From the NCBI GenBank assembly GCA_951230915.1, contig OX579635.1:1674001-1738000 (forward strand): DNA of 64,000 nt, given 5' to 3'. Source of the stretch: Antitrichia curtipendula (Eukaryota; Streptophyta; Bryopsida; Hypnales; Leucodontaceae). The notes beneath the pieces are model-generated. The model worked only from the letters and a program-made list of their open reading frames with translations. It ran no database searches and was not told the DNA's origin. Of the stretch, positions 12,789 through 23,931 are shown one piece after another (position 1 is the first letter of the stretch; the number at the start of each line of letters is the position of its first letter). The position numbers and the translations under genes were made by a program.

Positions 12789-13734
12789 CCCCTAAAGGAC
12801 CAAACACCGTTTTTTGACAACATAGTGTTTTTGGGCAGCTCACCACAAATGGAATTTTTATTTTTTTTCTTTGAAATTTTCACACAAGATGTGCCCAAGG
12901 AATAGCTTTAGGGCCCAATAATTTTCATAACATTTTACCACATGGTTAAAAAGTTATGGTATGATATGTAGTTTTCATTGTTCGGCGGGCAGCCCGGGCA
13001 GCAAAAAAAACTTCTTTAAAAATCATTTTTTAGAGAAATAAAGATTTGAAATTGGTTCTCTAGATTTATGTGCACAAGGAAAGCTTTGAATCATTCCACT
13101 TTGATTTATGAGATGAAAGTTATGAGGAATTTTAATTGTGGGTAGTTTGCGGGTAGTTATAGAATCTCTACTCTAAAATAAACTTTGAAGTCCTTTATTT
13201 AACTCAATTTTCAATATTTTTGGAAAAAAATATAAACACAAGGTGTAGATTGTTTATTACAACATTACAATCGTTTGGATTGGCATTTTTCAATTCCATA
13301 ATTAAATCGTTAACAATTTAGTGTTTTGAATCATTTTCTACTTCTTTCTATTTACTATTTTTTTCCTATATGTTGTACAATTCCAAATGATCTGAAAATT
13401 TTCAAGCATGTAGCTAACTTGCTTTGAAGAATGAATCCAAAGAGTTACCACCATTTTGGACATTTTTTCATACAAATGTGACCATGTGAAGTGCAGCTGC
13501 CCGGTTTTTCGCAGGGACAAAAAAAGGGGTTTTGTCACTTCAAATGCTATTATCTTATAATCTACACGGTGGAAATTTCTGAAATTTTTTCCACATCTTC
13601 TCAAACTAGTTTACTAGATGATCCTACAGTTACATGTGTCCAAAAATATTTTTTTTTCCAAAATTTGGTACTTGTACTAGAAATGGCAGTTTGGGAGCGT
13701 TTTTTGTGAAAACATAGTCAAAAACCTTTAGGGG
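12789..13734. mobile_element. TTAA element B, copy 1 (nested in E1)
   Basis: A 946-bp element with ends CCCCTAAAGG...CCTTTAGGGG and TTAA immediately outside both (12,785-12,788 and 13,735-13,738). It is collinear with 30,711-31,641. The interior contains a 'ggcgggcagcccgggcag' GC patch. Its right ~250 bp resembles the right end of family A (a 'tcaaatgctatt...atctac' region). An 88-codon minus-strand frame at 13,338-13,604 is not conserved intact in the second copy. Confidence 0.85.
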
Positions 13735-14557
13735 TTAACCTTCAAGTCTCAAATGTTGTAAATGAAAAAATTCTTGCCTTAAAGGAGAATGATACCAACA
13801 ATGTTATTCTTTGTTCTAGAACAATTGACTCCCTAAAAAAGTGATTTTATTGTTCTAATACATAGTACTCTTTATTTATCCTAATAGATAGGCATAAAAT
13901 CAAAATTACCTACAAAATTTATGTCAAACAAAATTTTTTTGTGAAAATTAGTACTATACAATAATATTTTAGAACCCACTATCTTAAATTAGTATGACAT
14001 ATTTTGCTAAAATAGTGTTACACACGGTAATAAGAAATATCAATATAGTAAAATGATTTGAGCAAATTTGAAAAAAAAGACTCAAATCTTTGTTCAAACA
14101 ATTGATTCTAGCCCTCGAATGCTTTGCAAGTTATATTTTTGATGGTGAATAAAGTTCTTGAGAGCCATATCTTGAAAATTCAGAGTCATATATGAATTTA
14201 ATTTGGGGCAAGTATATTTGGAAACCTTATATTTATTTCGGGAAGGAGGGAGTATTGGATTAAGGTAACAACACCTAATTGTGATCCTTTTTTATCCAAC
14301 CCTTATATATTCTTGCCTTAAATGTATTCCCACTATTTGTAAGAGTTTAGGATTGATTTTAGAGACACCTTGTTATAGCACTTTGAAAATTCATAGCTTA
14401 TTCATATTAGTGTTTAAAAATGCATTCTAAAAGAATCTGGAATTTCCTTTCAACTACCAACAAGACCCTACAAAAATTGTTTCAACATAATTTACTACTG
14501 GTAATTGTGTTGAATTACTTTTGTTTATTTTGATGAATTTAAGTGCAGTTACCTTAA

Positions 14558-15209
14558 CCCCTAAATGCCCAAGGCCTTTTTTGAGCTTCTTGGATTTTTC
14601 TCTAAATTGAACAAGAAGCCAACATTTTGATAAGTTTCATCAATTTTTTTTGAATTGTAATTGAACAAATTTAAACTAGACATGTTAGAGATCACATGGG
14701 AAAAGAAAACACTACAATATCTGTTATGGATTGAAAGATTATAATATTTGATCACAAGGGTGTTAAAAGTGTTAATTGTGTGAAAGTAATTTGAAGTTTT
14801 TCAATTCTCTTTTCACATGTCAAACCTAAGAAATTGGTCCCCAAAAAATATAAGGTTGAAGTTCATAACATGCATAACCCCAATCAATTTACAGCTTCCT
14901 AAAATCTACGGTACAATTTTTTTAAATGAATTTCTAATGTATTTTTTCTCCAAGATTTAGTGTTTCGAGGCTCATTTTCAAGAGAACTCAACACTAGAAA
15001 ATCAAGATTTGCAATGGACACCCTTGCTCAAGATCTTGAATAAAAAAATCATAATCATTCATTTTTTAAATTGGATTTTTGATGCTAAAACTAGACTTCA
15101 AAAATAAATTTTCAGAAGTAAAAACTACCAAAAACAGTAACTTGGTTAGGTTTTATTTAACTTCAAAATATTGTGGACACCAAAATTTGGTGCCTCGGGC
15201 ATTTAGAGT
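14558..15209. mobile_element. Probable TTAA element C
   Basis: Left end CCCCTAAATGCCCAAGGCC; right end in reverse complement ACTCTAAATGCCCGAGGCA. TTAA lies at 14,554-14,557 and 15,210-15,213. The terminal match is good, but an inverted repeat crosses the right boundary (14,640-14,870 with 15,340-15,600). The element may therefore be a composite. Confidence 0.5.
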
Positions 15210-15600
15210 TTAAGTTAAAAAAGGCCCTAAAGAGACCCTGTCAAATCGATTAGGGCAAACCGGTATGTCTGGTAATCGACTAACGGCATCCAAAACAAAT
15301 CTGACGGAACCGACCGGTTTGGGCCCTTTATCCTCATATTTTTTTGGTGACCAAATTTTTAGATTTGATGTGTGAAAAGAAGACTAAAATTTGAATCACT
15401 TTTAATCACTTTCGCAATTTTAACACCCTCATGAATAAACATTATAATCTTTCAATCCATAAGTAATATTATTGAGTTTTCTTTCTCTATTGTGTGATCT
15501 TTAACATGTCTAGTTTGAATTTGTATGGTTATAATTCCAAAAAAAATGATACAACTTATCAAATTGTAGATCCTTCCAATCATCATTGTGTAAGTTGAAT
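14640..15600. repeat. Inverted repeat inside E1
   Basis: About 220 bp at 14,640-14,870 is the inverse of 15,340-15,580. Shared landmarks are 'aaactagacatgtta', 'atggattgaaagattataat' and 'agggtgttaaaa'. The middle contains CG-rich phrases such as 'accgaccggtttgggccc'. Confidence 0.65.
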
Positions 15601-17409
15601 ATTTCATAAAACATGATGAATGCAAAAATCACAATTTAAAAGAGAGTTAGTATGAGCATTACGCTATTGAAAGCAAGAAATTATAGACTTTCAAAATGAA
15701 AAGTCAAGCTTCTAAGAGTCAATCAAAAAATATGTAAGAATTTTTGAAAGCAAAGGGTCTCTTCACCTCTTCAAAAAAGCTCCCATGCTTGTGGGATATC
15801 CAAAATTTGTCGAAATAAAGAGAAACAAAAAAAAAATTCTCTCTATTATCTCAAACTTAATTGAAACTTAATTGGAATTCTTATAAGAGAAGCCCTCTTC
15901 AAATAACGACATGTGTTTAGAAATTGAACAATTGAGAACGCCTATAATACAACATTCATATAAAAAAATATACATAGGCTCTTTGAGACAACACACGCAG
16001 TTCATGAGAGAATTGACCTTATAGAAAAAAATTGCAACAAAGTTGACAAGGAAATGTATCAAATTAGAAGAAGTAGTTCCACAACCCTTGGTAGCAATTT
16101 TTTTCTAGGTTCTTGTAGCATTTGACTTACATTTGTAGCACATGAATCTTGAAAATAAGATGTTGTGAATATTTGAAAATAATTAAAATGGTTTATGTCA
16201 AGCTTCATTCTTAGTAGAAATATATCTTTGAAATGAGTTCCGAAAATTAATAGAATTAAATAATGGAATTGACAAAATTTCATAGTGCATATTATTCAAA
16301 ATGCAATATAAAAAGGTAAAAAATCAAAGCTAGACCTACATTCAAAATTTGCAAATAGATGGATATAAGTATTACTTTGAATGCAAGACAAATTTTATTT
16401 TATTTGAATCAATGGTTACAAAGCTATATCTAATACAATCTTTTTGTTCTCAAAATGGCCAAGTCGGATAAGGAAAACTTTACATATTTGACAATTCGTT
16501 TCTTGAAATATTAGTTCATGGATATTAAAGCGTGTTTTAAAATAAACTTCAAATCAAATCATTAACTTCCAGAGGTTGTGAGACATATATTTTTCTAGAG
16601 TTTTTTTAAAAGATGAACTATACACGTGCAAAGTCATGCAAAAAAGTTAAAATCCTCAAAGTATTGAGGTCAATATCTTACTATCATTAAATATCTTATT
16701 AGTGTCTCGCTTTGAAACTTTAACACAATATTCTTCAATGAATTAACAAAACCTTAGGCCTTGCTGGAACTTAATCATTTAATGCTTCTGGTGCACAATA
16801 TTACATACAGGAACTTGAGACAAGGTCACATAGTAAGATGCCTGGCATACAATGAGCAAACTATTGGTGCAATTGTCTGCAGTGTCAATGGTTCACCATC
16901 AGTTCTTCACTCTCGATGACAATTATCACCAATACCATGTACGGCAATTTAAGAAATTACTTATGTGATCCTTGCATCTGCCACAAAAATCACAAGAAAT
17001 GAAGGGTTGAGAGATACGTTCTTTGGCAAGCTGATGTACAACATACCACTAAGCTTAACAAAATACAGTCAATAAGCTTGATAGTGGCACTTCAGTTGTG
17101 ATCACCTCAATCTAAACTCAAATACAAAATTGTCCTATAGTACATATATAGCCCAAAGTGTTGCTCTTTTCGTCAACCACTGTAATGATTGAATCAACAA
17201 GTATCAAGTTCTTATATCAGCTGCAAGTCATTTGGACGCAATCTGTCAATATGCGTTTAAATATAGTAGTTGATGTGTGCAGGCATAGATTGTTCCTGTG
17301 AAAATAGAACCGCAACAGGTATGCCATGATCTTAGATGTTGAACTAGCCCAAGAGCCAGAGAGGATTGCGGTTGTGTTTACCTACGATTCACAAGGGGCT
17401 TGTTCTTCG
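15601..17409. other. Non-coding interior of E1
   Basis: No reading frame of interest. From about 16,750 the sequence is less AT-rich and may be intronic or 3' sequence captured together with the exoribonuclease fragment that follows. I cannot show this. Confidence 0.3.
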
Positions 17410-18055
17410 TCAGACTAAGAAAATCATTAGAATATTGTACAGGAATGGGTCATGACTAACGCGGTCTTGCATCTTCTCTATTGAGAGGCGCAAGGCACCG
17501 GAAGAGGATGTATCCAAGTCGAACTCGTTCCTCTCACAAAATTCTTCAAACTCCTTCAGCTTTCACATATTCGGTTTGGGGTGACGTCTTAATAGGGCAC
17601 TCTCTGGAATGGCATTCGAAATAACTTTGGCAACTGTCATGTTGGCCAAGAGCATAAACTCCTCAACATCGAAATTTGAGTCTTTTCTCTTAGACATTGA
17701 AGATTCATAGGGTGTACCGTCTTCATCCAAGGAGAACATAATTTTTGAATTGTTCAGAGCACCTCCCTCAACTCGACTGTCCCTCCGTTTCTTGGCTATT
17801 TTCGTGAAGCCCCAGCACATCGGTCGTTACCTCTGCCCACGAATGGTTGCCATAAATCTGGGGTAATGGCTTGTCCAATTTCGAAAGGCCCTCCTTAGCT
17901 TTAGCACTTTCCATATCCAAGAAAACACCCTCGATCATATCTTGAGCATGCTTGTAGGTAAGTTTGGCACATGAGTTTACTACAGTTCGCCCTATCCACT
18001 GGTCAAGAATCTCGCCTGATGCACTTATGTCCCAAACAACAGAGATCTTCATTCC
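17410..18055 (-). pseudogene. DIS3L2/SOV-like exoribonuclease fragment, broken
   Basis: The minus strand encodes, in order, 'WDISASGEILDQWIGRT', 'SCAKLTYKHAQDMIEG', 'DEDGTPYESS', 'NFDVEEFMLLANM' and 'ALLRRHPKPN'. These blocks characterise the RNB exonuclease domain of plant SUPPRESSOR OF VARICOSE / DIS3-like 2, a cytoplasmic 3'-5' RNA decay enzyme. Only roughly 200 residues are present. A frameshift near 17,790 separates the two parts (18,052 to ~17,790, then ~17,815 onward), and an in-frame TGA lies at 17,560-17,562 just after 'HPKPNM'. There it could come from an arginine codon by C-to-T change. The fragment continues as 'KLKEFEEFCE' and stops at 17,410. It lies within TTAA element E1 and looks like a captured host gene piece. 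Family identity is from recalled motifs, not a search. Confidence 0.8.
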
Positions 18056-18807
18056 TCGATGTCAACCTATTGCAAACCTTGGCGTTCCTCCGACCTTCCT
18101 CAGGCGTTCCCTGTGCGTTCCTTGAGTGTTCCCTTTGACGTTCCCTGACGAAGTGCCGAAGTTCCCCTCATTGGGAGCGTAAGCGTGTTTAGAAGGGGCC
18201 CATAAAAACCTTGTTTCTTTCACTTTAAATGCAAATATCTTGTAGTCTACATGGTTAAAGTTTGTTAAATTTCTTCCACACATTTTGACACTAGTCTAGT
18301 TCAAGATCCTCAATTTAGATATGTAGAAAGAATATTAAATTATTTTTTATTCTTTGCTATAGAAATGACAGTTTTGAGTGGTTTTAGATAGAAAAAGGTC
18401 TTAGGACTTTAGGAGTTAAAGGAAATTGAAGGTCAAACGTATATATTCCACACATAGCATCAATATTTTTGATAACTTCATAACTGATGTAAAGTTAGAG
18501 TTTAGAATATAGAATTTAGAGTGTAGGTTTAAATGTTTGGAAGATAAACTTAAATTACCCTCATACATTGATGCTACATTGAATGCTTATAGAATGGGAT
18601 AGCAATCTTTGAAAGTGGATCTTTGCTTTTAAGAATCCACGATTGATGGACGTCTAAGCGTTTTGCATCCAACCCCAAAGCGGACCTTGTCAATCTACCT
18701 TGCGGATAGTAGGTCAGCAAGGCAAACGGATGGATGGGAAGGCAAACAGGCAAATGAACGGACAGACAGACAGTTGGACACCATGCGATAGCACTTGATG
18801 CCTGAAT

Positions 18808-18920
18808 GTTATTGCAAAGAATCAGAGTGGAGCTCCTTATGTTGCAATAACAATCAGATTGGAGCTCTTTCCATTGCAATAACAATCAGAAGTAGAACTT
18901 CTTCTAGTGCAATAACATTA
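18808..18920. repeat. 33-bp tandem repeat, about three copies
   Basis: Units of the type 'ttgcaataacaatcaga' followed by 't/a..ga.ctctt..', repeated with period about 33 bp and moderate divergence. It sits just outside the right arm of the large foldback. Confidence 0.65.
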
Positions 18921-20012
18921 AGGCCCTCAATCACGCCTACTTCGAACCCATTTTACATACTAATTTCTCCGTTCTGCATCTACTTTGTCTAATGCTTGCC
19001 CTTTTTCTTTCATTGCATATAGTCTGCAAGGAACATCAATCACCGTCTAAATCGTACTAGATAGTGGAAAAGATAAGAAAATTGCAAACCTCAAAAGTTT
19101 TTCAATCACACACAAACAACTACCACGAAATAATTCCACACCAAATTCTTTTCCAGGACAAATCTCATCTATTGTAAATAATTCGCATCATCCAAGATGA
19201 TGTTTGAGCAGCCAAAAAGGTAACTAGAATATATTCATGATTTAGTAAATGCTCTCATGAATAGCAGTGTCAAGATTGTCACTAGGTTGAGGAGATCTTC
19301 AAGAATTAACAGGGTCAGCTCATCTTGGGAAAGGGGAATCCTTCTGAGGAGCGGAATGGGCAACCGGCTCAGTCACTGACTTCGCCAATCTCAGTTGTCC
19401 CCTTGAGTTTTCAAATCCTTCGATTGTCCTTGTCTGAGCTGCTGTTGGGGTCTAGGAGCGGTTCACGAGGTTGCGTTTGCACTAAAGACAAGCCCTATTA
19501 GTTTCAATATCTTTGATACATCATGCGGAATTTTGAAAGTGGAAAATATGTTGTTTATTTTTCATCAGGAGATGAAATCACATTTTTTCTTACGGGTCAT
19601 AAAAATTGCAGAATTTTTAACAAAAATATGTGATCTTTTAACCATGTTCATTTTCACCTCAGACCTAAATTGATTTCACTGTCACTGTATCTTAGATTGA
19701 TCCACCGGTGCGATTGCAATTGTATGTGGATTTGGTGTGACTTCTGTACAATCATCTCAATGCAGGAAGTATTGTTGTTGTGGTATTTTTTGATTGGTTA
19801 AGGAGAGGTAGATTAATACTGATAATGTTCACTAGCAGTGAGAGAAATCTGACAAAAATCTCTACTACTACCAAAGTACCAATTGTCACTTAGTGAGTGC
19901 CTATCCACCTAACATAATTTAAATGTAGGAGAGTTTTGCCCTTGTGATATGTTTCACTTCATTAAGTAATCAAAGAAGTCAAGACACTCAACTCTCCAAC
20001 ATTGAGATTATA
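18921..20012. other. Intergenic, nothing recognised
   Basis: A slightly GC-richer patch around 19,300-19,490 has no supportable frame. The rest is AT-rich. Confidence 0.3.
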
Positions 20013-20141
20013 CCCGGTAATTGCAAAGCAAGCCAAGTCATAAAAAATAATTGTTGGTTAGTACCAATCTTGTGGCCAATGCCTTAGTAGGTCATAAACG
20101 GCAATTATTTTTGGTAACTTGGCTTGCTCTGCAATTACCTA
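20013..20141. repeat. Short hairpin
   Basis: The arm 'ggtaattgcaaagcaagcca' at 20,015 pairs with 'tggcttgctctgcaattacc' at about 20,120, and the pairing continues through an AT-rich inner stem. Total span is about 129 bp. It could be a small MITE or the fold of a hairpin RNA; nothing shows transcription. Confidence 0.6.
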
Positions 20142-20539
20142 GTCTATAAATGTGCACCAAGATGTATCCATATATAGTGTTACAAGGAAATGAGAAGTTT
20201 TTTTGGTTTAATCTATCTACTATTCTCTTGTCATTGGGACATGCATGCCATGAAGGGTATGAATTCTTTTGAGCTTCCTAAGCTACTTGTAGTTCAAAGA
20301 AAATTACGCAACATTTAATAATTTTTTTAACCATGTAGTTAAAAGTAGTGAAAATTATTGAGCCTTAAAGCTATTCTTCGAATAGATGTGTGAAAATTTC
20401 AAAGGATAATAAATCAAATTCCATTCAAAGTAAGTTGCCCTAGAAGTTTGGGGCCAAAATACAAAAAATTTGGTTCCCAAGTATTACAAGTTTGTGCCTA
20501 AAAGTCATGAACTTAGGGTCTATAGTTCTTTTACTTTAA

Positions 20540-21483
20540 TCCTAAAGTCCCATTGGTCCTATGAGGGCCAAAATACAACTTCAGGTAAGCTCATACAATC
20601 TCATATATAATCTCATTATTCATTGTAAATTTTCAAAACTTTTTGTGGAGCTAGAAAAATACATAAGCTTTGTAGGAATACAATTTTTTTTCAACCGACC
20701 TATGAGAGCAAAAGTTATGGCACAATAAGCCCAAAATGGAGGTTGGTAGGCAACACAAAAAAAAATAAAAAATAAAAAATAAAAAATAAAAAAATAAAAA
20801 AATAAAAAAAATTCTCAAACATTATAATTTTGTCTATACATGAATATTTGATTCATTCTATTTGGACTAGTAATGAGAAAGTTATGGACGATCTAGTTTT
20901 TTCTAGCAATCTTAACATCTTCTTCAAAAATTAGCTTATAAGATTCATTTTTTAATGCAATTTTCACAATTTTTGAAAAACAATTGTTTGAAAAGGTTAA
21001 ATATGTTTGCTAGAACAATCTCATTGTTAGAATTATTGTTATTCAATTCTATTTTAGAGCCATTAACAATTTAGTTTTTTGTTCAATTTTAAACCTACTT
21101 CTATTTAATAATTTATAAAAAATGAAAACCAAGTATGTTTTTTTTTAAATTTTTACCTACACTTTCAATTCAATTCTTCAACATAAAAAATTTCAAGTTC
21201 AAAATGTATAGTGGAAAACATTTCCACAAATGGTGACTCAAAGTCATTTGAAATTGCAAGACAACATTCAAAAAATCTTATTTTTCAAATTTGGATGCTA
21301 ATATCTTCCAATCGGTATGGTCAAACTTCATGAAATTTTTACCACATGATCTAAGACAAGTCAAATATAAGACACTATGGTTAGATTTCAAGAAGTTTTT
21401 GTTTTTGTTTTCTTGGGCTAATGTAGCAAAAATGGCAATTTTGAGTATTTTTTGACAGAAAAATGGCCTTGAGAGTTCATTAG
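20540..21483. mobile_element. TTAA element, family A, copy A2
   Basis: Left end TCCTAAAGTCCCATTGGTCC after TTAA (20,536-20,539). The right end is degenerate ('ggccttgagagttcattag') and is followed by TTAA (21,484-21,487). The 944-bp body is collinear with the left and right parts of E1 and with 30,280-32,137. It contains an A-rich run with repeated 'aaaaaat' units near 20,758-20,810. No coding capacity. Confidence 0.75.
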
Positions 21484-21785
21484 TTAAATTAACTTGGAGT
21501 AAATTTTCTTATTTTATCTTCAAAATAATTTGTTTTTACTTTGACTTCACTTCATTTATTCAGACTCAATCGTTGGATCCTTGGATTCATTGAACTGCTC
21601 TTTAGGCAAAAGTTAATCGTTGGTGAGGAAGTTTTTAGATCTTTGTCTGTAGTGGTTGATTGTTCATCTTCATAAGTCATAAAGAATATATGTTTGAAAA
21701 GGTTATTTGGAAGGATTTTGAAGTAGTAAGGAAAAATGTTTTGTTTTGGTTAGGGGGGTCATTTGCATCATTCTCAGGGTCATGC

Positions 21786-21918
21786 AAAACTCCAAAGTAA
21801 AAGGCTTGAGTATAAAGTAAAAGACTTTGCCTTTAATATTTTAATTTACAATCAAGACTTTTATTTTATACTCAAGCCTTTTACTTTATACTCAAGTCTT
21901 TTACTTTGGAGTTTTTCT
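21786..21918. repeat. Near-perfect hairpin upstream of the BUD13 retrocopy
   Basis: The left arm 'aaaactccaaagtaaaagg' and the following 'cttgagtataaagtaaaag' are mirrored by 'cttttactttatactcaag' and 'ttactttggagttttt'. The arms are about 40 bp. Probably a small MITE; no clear target duplication was found. Confidence 0.7.
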
Positions 21919-22090
21919 TAGCAGGTTTAAATATAAAATTTTGTCTTGAAAGTGTTCATAGTATGTTGTATTGAGCTAATTTTGTTTGCTTGTACAGAGC
22001 ACAAAGTTTAGGTCTTGCTGCACTCTAGATTGACGGAACGGTTTGAAACTTGTTGCAATTGGGTATTAGTTTACCAATTTGTTAGCAATC

Positions 22091-23280
22091 ATGGCAATGT
22101 CATTGAAAGACTATCTAACAAAGTACCAATCAAGTGGAGACGAGGACAATCAACCAAAGAAATAAAAAATAACAACAAAGGTGCCCGAAGGGTTGAACAA
22201 AGTAGACAATAATACTGCCTGGCAGAAGAATATAGACAAGGATTTGGATGAATTGGAGGTGGAGGATGTTGGACCCCAAGTGATTGAAGATGTTGAGGTG
22301 AAGCACATGCATCAAATGAAGAGAGTAAAGCAACACCAACCATACATGTCCACTGGGAATGATGGTAGTGGATGGAGCATTGTAGATAGAAAAACTAAAG
22401 ATGCACAGCAGACAAGTGATACATTGTGTGTAGGCTCCCTTGGTGCTTCTCCTTCAAGAAGAGACCCCCCGTCACAGTCAAAGGATATCTCTCCCTCTAG
22501 AAGGAGAAACGCTCCCAATGCTTTTTCTTCTAGAAGGATACCTCAAGAAGATATTTTTCCTCTGAAAAAGAGGAAGCCTCAAACTGATTCTCTTGATATA
22601 TCACCTCCGAGGAGGAAATCATCTCAGGCAAATCCCATTGACACTTCATGTCCCACGAAGACAACTGATGGCAGGCAAGCGGGGCTTGTCACGAACAAAG
22701 AGCTCGCTACAGAGTCTTTGAAGAAGAAGCTGGAAAGATTGAGAGATATGGAGGGCGGAAGGCGAGCCGTTGAAACAATCTATCGTGATAAACGTGGTAA
22801 GCGTTTAGAGAGTTTAGAGGAGCTATTAAGGCAGCAACAAGGTGAAGCCAAACCGCTTGAATGGGGAAAAGGATTAGTACAAAAACGAAAAGTGGAAGAA
22901 CAACTTGCAGAGTTGGAGGTTGAGAAAGTCAAACCATCTGTTCGCAATCGTGATGATCTTGAACTTGACAAGATGTATAAAGAGTGGGTATGTTGGGGTG
23001 ATCCCATGGCACATCTTATCAAAAGAAAAGATCCAATAGCTGATTTGGCATCAAAAAAAATGAAAGAATCTTGTTTTATATTATTTCAAGTTATCGAGCT
23101 ACCCGCAATTGGCTGGAACGAGGTGTTGTAGCTCCAATGAATCGATATGGAATCAAACCTAGACGTCACTGGAATGGTAAAGACCAAAGTACAGGATTTG
23201 AAAGTCAGATGTTCAAAGCTAAGGCTGAGAAAGAAGCAACTACGAAGGAAGCTTACCTTTGGTCTGTATCTGATATGTAG
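22091..23280 (+). pseudogene. BUD13: BUD13-like splicing factor retrocopy, broken
   Basis: The frame runs from an N-terminal 'MAMSLKDYLTKYQSSG' to a C-terminal 'AYLWSVSDM' stop, the full extent of BUD13 (CWC26), a subunit of the RES complex of the spliceosome. In between are 'SPSRR' and 'SPPRRK' repeats, 'RAVETIYRDKRGKRLES', 'EWGKGLVQKRK', 'RDDLELDKMYKEW..WGDPMAHL' and 'NRYGIKPRRHWNG', all family blocks. There is no intron anywhere, unlike a normal plant BUD13 gene, so a reverse-transcribed copy is likely. It is damaged: TAA at codon 25 (22,163-22,165) and a single-base frameshift between about 23,070 and 23,100, after 'MKESCFI'. The uninterrupted middle frame (to 23,131) could be mistaken for a gene. 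No poly-A tract or flanking duplication was found. Confidence 0.85.
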
Positions 23281-23768
23281 AATCTTATCTCAAATTTCAA
23301 GTGGCACTTGTTGAGATTTGCACATCTTGCAAGCTGACTCTTTTGTGCAAGAAGATGGAAGTCCCTGAAGAACAAGTGCACTGAGTTATGAGTTATGATG
23401 TATTGAACACCCGTAATTGTACAGGTGCAAATTTTAATCTCAAAGATATGTTTTTCTATTTGCATGGCATTTTTACCTAAACTTTCTTTGCTAGAGATTG
23501 CATTGAAGTTTTTGCACTAATGCGGATTATTTTTTGGTGCAAGTAGGTTTTGCATCAGTGTCCTTACTGTTCAATTGCAATGGAAATATATTGTCAATCA
23601 TTTTCTTGCAACTGCACAACTTGGTTTTTTGCCTTGCATAATTGCTTGATGCCTGCCGTGTTGCATTTGGCATTCTTAAAATTTCATGTCATTGAAATTG
23701 AATTCATTTGTGGGATCGTGCATAACATTCAAGAGCTGTGAGAGCAGCTGCCTTCGCTCTGACGGAAT
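23281..23768. other. Possible retained 3' UTR of the BUD13 retrocopy, then intergenic
   Basis: The sequence after the BUD13 stop is T-rich and non-coding. No poly-A tail marks the end of a retrocopy, so the 3' limit is unknown. Confidence 0.3.
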
Positions 23769-23826
23769 GATGTGGTATATTCCACATCATTTCATCCAAA
23801 GGATGAAATGGTGTGGAATATTTCAC
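23769..23826. repeat. Perfect short palindrome
   Basis: 'gatgtggtatattccacatc' and 'atttcatcc' are mirrored by 'ggatgaaat' and 'ggtgtggaatatttcac' across a 3-nt loop. It is about 58 bp long. Confidence 0.7.
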
Positions 23827-23931
23827 ACCCAAAATTAGCTAATAAGCCACGCGTCAATAATGTCAGACTTCTGCTCAGTGCCAAGGTCATGACTACACAA
23901 TCGGGTTACTGCGGTGGTAGGACGTAGAACA

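Larger units (their letters stand above)
11710..18415. mobile_element. TTAA element E1 (family A), 6.7 kb, carrying nested elements and a gene fragment
   Basis: Left end CCCCTAAAATCCCATTGTCC, right end (reverse complement) CTCCTAAAGTCCTAAGACC. TTAA flanks both ends (11,706-11,709 and 18,416-18,419). The left ~700 bp and right ~230 bp match the short family-A copies at 20,540 and 30,280. The ~5.8 kb between is extra: it contains element B, element C, an inverted repeat and a DIS3L2-like fragment. The paralogous foldback arm at 10,807 has one TTAA at the same place, so this is a real insertion. It encodes no transposase and is non-autonomous. Confidence 0.85.
10325..18770. repeat. Large foldback (inverted repeat), right arm split by an insertion
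   Basis: The left arm runs from about 10,325 to 11,115. The right arm is in two pieces, about 11,400-11,709 and 18,416-18,770, separated by the 6.7-kb element at 11,710-18,415. Matching landmarks include 'gctactaaaaatgctttaag' (11,048) with its inverse near 11,450, and 'tgaccttcaatttcc' (10,790) with its inverse at 18,425. The loop is about 290 bp. Outside the loop I see no coding sequence in the arms. Confidence 0.8.

Noticed and set aside
22181..23131. 316-codon frame as an intact BUD13 gene
   Set aside because: The N-terminal part is cut off by a TAA and the C-terminal part is in another frame; better called a pseudogene.
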